Shown here: positions 21,361 to 25,922 of the stretch, piece by piece
Layout: each line of letters opens with the position of its first letter
Position numbering within the stretch: the first letter of the stretch is position 1
From: Bondarzewia mesenterica
Lineage: Eukaryota > Basidiomycota > Agaricomycetes > Russulales > Bondarzewiaceae
DNA: 25,922 nucleotides
NCBI GenBank assembly: GCA_004802705.1
Contig: SGPL01000471.1
Coordinates: 1-25,922 of the forward strand
Direction: 5' to 3'
Notes under the pieces: model-generated
Database searches by the model: none
What the model was told of the DNA's origin: nothing
What the model saw: only the letters and a program-made list of their open reading frames with translations
Position numbers and translations under genes: made by a program

Positions 21361-22189
21361 TCATCCTTCAGTGATATTTATTCTACTATAAAAGATATGC
21401 AATCATTCCTCTTGAAGTTTTTTAAAGAGGCTAACTTGTCCTTCTATACATATCCTAGAGCTAAGGGAAAATTTAACTTTATCAGCCACCTTTACTCAAT
21501 TTGTTTTCTCAACAGATAATTCAAAGAGGTAAATATGGATGAAACACATACCTTTCTAATAATGAGACTGATAAAAGATCTCTCATTAGTTATTATTTTC
21601 TTCTGACATTCATAGCATTTTAAAATTGATAAAAAGAAAGAGTGAGTATAGCATACAAGAGGAACATACTTTCAAGTGACTAAGATAGATGAGAGCTATA
21701 AGTAAATTTGCAAAACAGAGACACTTGCATGAGTAGCAGCTGTAATTTATGTAGGTAGAGATATATTAGTGTGAAATGTATTATCAAAATCAAGGGCACT
21801 TCTTCATCTTCCACATCTTACTTGCATACAACTGTTTTAATACTGCCTACTGTTAAACTTCACTCACTTACTTCTGCTATATCTGCATACTTACTTTTCT
21901 CCACTCAGCACCTTAAATATTTACTTATATACAAATCAATATTTTAGGCCAAAAAAAAATCTACTGTAATGCTCAGCTGTGTTTAAATTCCCATGTTTAC
22001 TGATAGAATAAACTGTTTATAGCTCACTCTTTTCTTCCTTTCTCACTTGTCACTTCATAGTTGCATATCAATTTTAATATCCTATGAATATGCTGTTAGT
22101 TATAAGTACAGATATATCCTGCCACAGCATCAGAATATTAATGGCTGTTAATAGGTTAGTGATAAAATGTTCACTATTTATAGCAGGAG
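21361..22189. other. AT-rich stretch without a gene
   Basis: No coding signal. An A-run lies at about 21952-21959. Otherwise unremarkable AT-rich DNA. Confidence 0.5.
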
Positions 22190-22800
22190 GAAGTCACTTA
22201 CTATATCAAGGGGCTTTCAGATGAAGGCACAACTCCTCAGAATAAACTCATGTTTATCTCAGTGGTCTTAACATATGCTCACAAAGATTATGAAGAAGGT
22301 ATGTTTATTGTTGTCACTGCTGCCAAACTTTACCATGAAATATTATAAGACACTTTTATAACATCACCAATATAAAGGTCCATCTACAGCTAGTAGAAGC
22401 AACACAGGAAATATGCTTTATAGAGAAGATCTTAACAGAATTTAAGTTAAACAAGAGCCTAATTGAGGTCATGGCATATTAGCAAAAGGTACAAGTGATG
22501 ATATTGAAGCTAGCTGCAGTAGAGGTCGACATAGAAAATATATAAGAACTAGTAATACAATGCAGCTATCATGCCTCCATACCTATTAGTTACCTTTGAT
22601 TCTTTCACTTGTAACATCCATCAAATAACTCTACACATTCATAATGACTCCTAATTTATTTACATTGTTACAGTTGTCCATACACTCACAATCTTTATTG
22701 TTCTCACAAATGATTGAGACTGAGCAGGAAGATGAACTGATGGATATAATTAGGCATTTTCTAGGCTCCTGCCCATCTATCAAGGTTGAGTAAGGGTTTA
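22190..22800 (+). pseudogene. possible exons of an unknown gene
   Basis: EEVTYYIKGLSDEGTTPQNK then LMFISVVLTYAHKDYEE ends at a good GTATGT donor (about 22298). After a probable intron, HFYNITNIKVHLQLVEATQE and KILTEFKLNKSLIEVMAY, stop, KVQVMILKLAAVEVDIENI continue to about 22540. A later piece, MIETEQEDELMDIIRHF, lies near 22710-22760. Composition and splice site suggest real coding sequence with a few stops. No family recognised. Confidence 0.35.
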
Positions 22801-23429
22801 ATTGCTAATGCAGCAGGAGGAATAAGAAATGAGAAAAATAATTAATTTATCAAATATATTATTTTATCTAAAAATAAAACTCATGCATCAACCATGCTAT
22901 AATCACATGACTGACATTTCAAACCCTGAACTTCCATACTCTTACTCTTCCATGAGGGCTGGCAGGAAACATTAGGACAAATAAATGCCACAATAGTTCA
23001 AGGACCTCCATTGCTGATGTTATCATCAGCAAAAACACAACCTGCAAATAAGATGTTATTATAGGCAATAAGAAGTAATTGCTGCTTCCCTGTTATAACA
23101 TATCCTCCCTTTTTGATTTGTTACTTATCGTCTGCTAATATATTTTATTAATTGACAAGTTATAAGAACTTATTATCACAAGTTTGAAACTAAAATCATT
23201 CTTATTTTCATCTAATTGATAAGTTACTAGAGCTTATCATTTTAGGACTTGAAGCTGAGCACAGTCTAATATTCATCTAATTACTTTAATTTACCTTAAA
23301 ATAATCAGACAATAATTATACAAAACCCAAAACATCAGGCTCTATTTCAGATTTTTTTGTATAGTAATAATCAGTAAATAAGCACTCAGAAGCTGCAGAT
23401 TAATGGAAATAAACTATGTATAACTATCA
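22801..23429. other. AT-rich stretch without a gene
   Basis: No supported feature. AT-rich, with many stops in all frames. Confidence 0.5.
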
Positions 23430-23700
23430 GATGAGTGGAGATGGAATGGCCAATGGGATCAAGAAAGAAACAGCTATATGATGACAAATGGATTAAAAGC
23501 ATGCGAGAAGTTGTAGATGATCGACGGAACTTGAGAAGTATAGCATAGGATAAAACAGACAAAACAGAATTCAGATGATGAATGCTAGAAAAGTATACTG
23601 TGAGACTAGCGATGAGCAGAAGTGTCAGACACATAAAAAGGCATGATATGACGTACCCGCTAGCAAAGCCTAAACATGTTGCAAGAATCAGGTTCTCTTT
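23430..23700 (+). pseudogene. possible decayed coding stretch, unknown
   Basis: One plus-strand frame reads MEWPMGSRKKQLYDDKWIKS, MREVVDDRRNLRSIA, then after stops MLEKYTVRLAMSRSVRHIKR and HDMTYPLAKPKHVARIRF. The charged, balanced composition and several retained CpG-containing codons are coding-like. The opposite strand is open for 106 codons (23386-23706) with a hydrophobic translation, which I take as the shadow. No family recognised. Confidence 0.25.
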
Positions 23701-23869
23701 TTTCACAGAGTTGATTGCTTGTTAATGAGTGCCAATCCTATGATTAATTCATCATCCACAGTTGTAGTGCCCTGCATGGTACCTGTAGCACTCGCAACCC
23801 TGTTGATGATGTGCAATACAATTAATTTGAACTAGTATACAGGAGGATATTTGTGAAAGACAATAACAC

Positions 23870-25716
23870 TTATGATGCAATATCAAAAAGGTCTGCCATC
23901 AAGTTATGATATCTGACCTTGTTCTTCTTGTGAATGGCATGAAGAGATCCTAAATGCTTGTGATAGTCGATGGTATAACTGTTTTTGGTGAAGAAAATCT
24001 CTTGCCATTTTCCAGTCTGCCATTTGCTGAGTGCCACGTGAATTTAATCAACAAATCACTCATATCAGTAGAGTGTAGCGGAAGAAAAGAAAAAATGACA
24101 TATGTCCATAGTGGCAAGTGCTGCTATAGCCACTGGAATCTCATGCTCATCAGTGCATTCTCTTATGCTAGATGTATACCACATGATATCGAATAGTTTA
24201 GACTTAATGGATTGGCTAGATATTATGGCTGTGATGATAAGGTGCATATATGGGCTGTCATCGATGATGGAGTTTTAGAGTTTCGGTGTCAATACAGCAT
24301 GAGAACAAAGTATGAATCTGTAAAACACATGTTCTCATTGACAGAGAAGATATATTTGTATTCTCGAAGCAGCGTGAGGACTTCTTTGTCATTCCCTGCT
24401 TGCTTAGGGTAGTAGGTAAAGAGTAGGTTGACTGCGACATCCTTGACTTTCCCGTGGAGGCGAGAGATGTGGGTTTTGGGCTATAATATACATAGAGAGG
24501 GTTGTCAGCTATCTCGATATCAGTCAGGTAGTGTGACTTACAAGATTTACAAGCACCTTCACATAACACGCATCGACCTTCACTCACTGCTTGATCGCAT
24601 TGTAGCTGAGGCACTTTGCAATACTGGCAATGGTCTTCTGCTCAAACTGCATGCACTGAGTCATCTCGAAAAAAAAAGTGTTCTCAAAACAAATATACTC
24701 TAAAACCTTGTTGATTATGTTGGCCATCACCCTATGGATTATCACTGATTGTTGTTTCATGGACAGCTTGTTGCCAGACTGTGGTCATATGAGCTAAGTC
24801 TTCTGTGGCCAGCCTTTGTCATTCTCATGACATTGGCCTTAAAATTGAAGCACCAATTCACGTTCATCATTAGAATCATCAAAATCATCGGAATCACTCT
24901 CGACCTTCTCACGGAATCAGTATGATATGTACACTTGAGGAATTGAAAACTCACATGAATAGCAGCACATTTGTAATTGCCATTAACCAAAGACCTCTGT
25001 ATCTCTAGATGGTAAACCTTTGGCTGCTTGCAGGGGGCTAAAGCAACAATCTTTTCATCGGAGCTATTTGTAGCACTGTGGATGTCCTTCTTGAATTGCA
25101 GACCTCTAAACTTCTCTCCTGGCTGATTGTTAGCTAACTTTACATGAGATTTGGTTGAGAATGTAAGCTTAGGCAATGCCTACAAGTTCTCTTTCTGAGC
25201 ATTCTTGCTGTGAGAGACAACGTGAGGCCTATTCATCGAGGTGGCAGACTGTACAGTATGGGCAGCAGTATTCAAAGTCCCAAGCTGGCCATAGTGATGT
25301 AAATCTAGTGCTGACTGTGCTTTGCTACCCTGCTTTCCTCCTCTTTTCTCTAAGGTGCCATCTCACATCCTTCCTCAAAAGTGCTGTGGAACCTGAGATT
25401 TATCATCAAAGCTGTTAGATTTAGCAGTGTTGTGGGGCCCTTTGGTACGTGATTGCATATGATATGCATCTTGTTCACTGATAAATTCTATGGTCGAGTA
25501 CCTCAAGTTCATCCCAGCTCATTTGAATGAGCTGTATTGCTGTAATTTAGAGTTATAGACTACATCATCCACTGAGGCTTCACCAGCTGACAGCTCACCA
25601 TTGCCACTATCTGTATAGTCATATCCATCATGGTGGGTGGCCCTCTCAGAGTTATCTGCTCCATCATCTCAATCTCTGTGGTCACCCTTATACATATCAT
25701 CATCCATACTATCAGT
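23870..25716 (-). pseudogene. DUF6532-type gene, decayed and 5'-truncated
   Basis: Molecular function unknown. DUF6532 proteins are numerous in mushroom genomes. The N-terminal half is disordered and acidic or polar (DSMDDDMYKGD, DYTDSGNGELSAGEASVDD), then basic (LTFSTKSHVKLANNQPGEKF). After a 50-bp intron an acidic ESDSDDFDDSNDE run follows. The folded part reads SVIIHRVMANIINKVLEYIC, FENTFFFEMTQCMQFEQKTI, ASIAKCLSYNAIK-stop, VKVDACYVKVLVNL, then later ECTDEHEIPVAIAALAT, SKWQTGKWQEIFFTKNSYTI, DYHKHLGSLHAIHKKNKVRY, HNLMADLFDIAS and a stop at 23870-23872. The order and the motifs EIPVA(M/I)xALxAT, EWxxG and YxxHLxxLxxI..K...(Y/F)H.(L/M)M..(L/M)(Y/F) are those I remember for DUF6532. About a dozen stops and a few frame changes indicate decay, though less than elsewhere. 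It is cut at the ambiguous bases at 25717. Confidence 0.7.
24905..24954 (-). other. intron in the DUF6532-type gene
   Basis: A 50-bp minus-strand intron, donor GTGAGT and acceptor GAGAAG. Removing it joins KCAAIH to VESDSDDFDDSNDE and removes a frame conflict. Its length matches intron 2 of KDZ copy 2. Confidence 0.6.
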
Positions 25717-25738
25717 NNNTNNCATTNTGCGCTNATTN
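25717..25738. other. low-quality junction with ambiguous bases
   Basis: Eight N calls fall within 22 bases (25717-25719, 25721-25722, 25727, 25734, 25738). Left of it is decayed, CpG-poor nuclear sequence. Right of it, composition and content change abruptly. Confidence 0.8.
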
Positions 25739-25922
25739 ATTTTATCGCTTTTATTTTTGTTGCTAAAGCAACAAAAAAATTAGCGGCAGAAAGGGTTATC
25801 GTCCAAATATAACGCAATCCCAAATTTAAAGTGTACTTAATTTTTAGTTTCTCTACTTTAAAACTAAATGAACCTTCACTATCTACAAAACCAGTGAACC
25901 AGTTAAAAAAAATTATCTTTAC
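25739..25922 (-). CDS. N-terminal part of a LAGLIDADG homing endonuclease, likely mitochondrial
   Basis: The minus strand is open from the contig end. It begins VKIIFFNWFTGFVDSEGSF (25922-25866) and continues SFKVEKLKIKYTLNLGLRYIW. W(F/L)TGF(V/I)D(S/A)EGSFS is the first LAGLIDADG motif, with the catalytic-type acidic residue in the DSEG position. These endonucleases are normally encoded in group I introns of fungal mitochondrial genes and cut intron-less alleles to spread the intron. After about 40 residues the match fades, and the reading ends at the N-containing junction. The DNA is AT-rich but not CpG-depleted (GCG, ACG, GCCG occur) and has no stops, unlike its neighbours. Only a fragment is present, and the host intron and exon were not seen. 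Confidence 0.7.

Noticed and set aside
23386..23706. 106-codon minus-strand frame encoding a hydrophobic, membrane-like protein.
   Set aside because: The hydrophobic reading is the complement of a charged, coding-like plus-strand frame, and no start context, splice signal or family supports it.
24500..24625. Minus-strand frame with Zn2Cys6 spacing, C-x2-C-x6-C-x8-C-x2-C-x6-C (CQYCKVPQLQC, then CVLCEGACKSC).
   Set aside because: The spacing is exact, but the neighbouring frame (QKTIASIAKCLSYNAIK, VKVDACYVKVLVNL) continues unbroken from the upstream exon and matches the DUF6532 pattern. The cysteines come from reading that coding sequence out of frame.

Overview
The window reads as nuclear DNA from a basidiomycete mushroom (Agaricomycetes). 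The evidence is two KDZ (Kyakuja-Dileera-Zisupton) transposase genes, a TET/JBP-type 2-oxoglutarate oxygenase, a DUF6532-type gene and very short (50-94 bp) GT-AG introns, a combination typical of mushroom genomes. No intact protein gene was found. What remains is a transposon graveyard in which every recognisable gene carries stops and frameshifts. Most substitutions I could place against remembered family consensus are C-to-T or G-to-A transitions (Trp to TAG/TGA, Arg CGA to TGA, Gln to TAG, catalytic Asp to Asn), and CpG looks scarce over most of the window. All family assignments come from motif recognition by eye, without a database search.

Layout. 156-3178 (-): decayed gene of an uncharacterised mushroom transposon-linked family, start codon and first intron still readable. 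4640-5575 (+): decayed TET/JBP oxygenase. 6640-9640 (+): KDZ transposase copy 1, followed at 9755-10380 by an array of about 59-bp units. 10400-12990 (-): decayed gene of unknown family. 13228-14121 (+): decayed gene with a possible RNase H1 N-terminal-like domain. 15764-20035 (+): KDZ copy 2, the best preserved, with CxC2-like cysteine cluster, catalytic core, C-terminal region and acidic tail. 20210-20720: array of short hairpins. 20783-21360 (-): C-terminal end of a non-LTR retrotransposon reverse transcriptase. 22190-22800 (+): weak exon-like stretches. 23870-25716 (-): DUF6532-type gene, cut at its 5' end. 25717-25738: a stretch with Ns. 25739-25922 (-): start of a LAGLIDADG homing endonuclease, most likely mitochondrial intron DNA joined to the nuclear contig by misassembly or by a nuclear insertion.

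How the parts relate. TET/JBP enzymes oxidise 5-methylcytosine, and their expansion in mushrooms alongside KDZ transposons is described (Iyer, Aravind and colleagues, 2014). Here a TET/JBP gene lies about 1 kb upstream of a KDZ gene in the same orientation, so the left half could be one composite element. Both KDZ genes are followed closely by a repeat array, which could be subterminal transposase-binding DNA. That link is inference.
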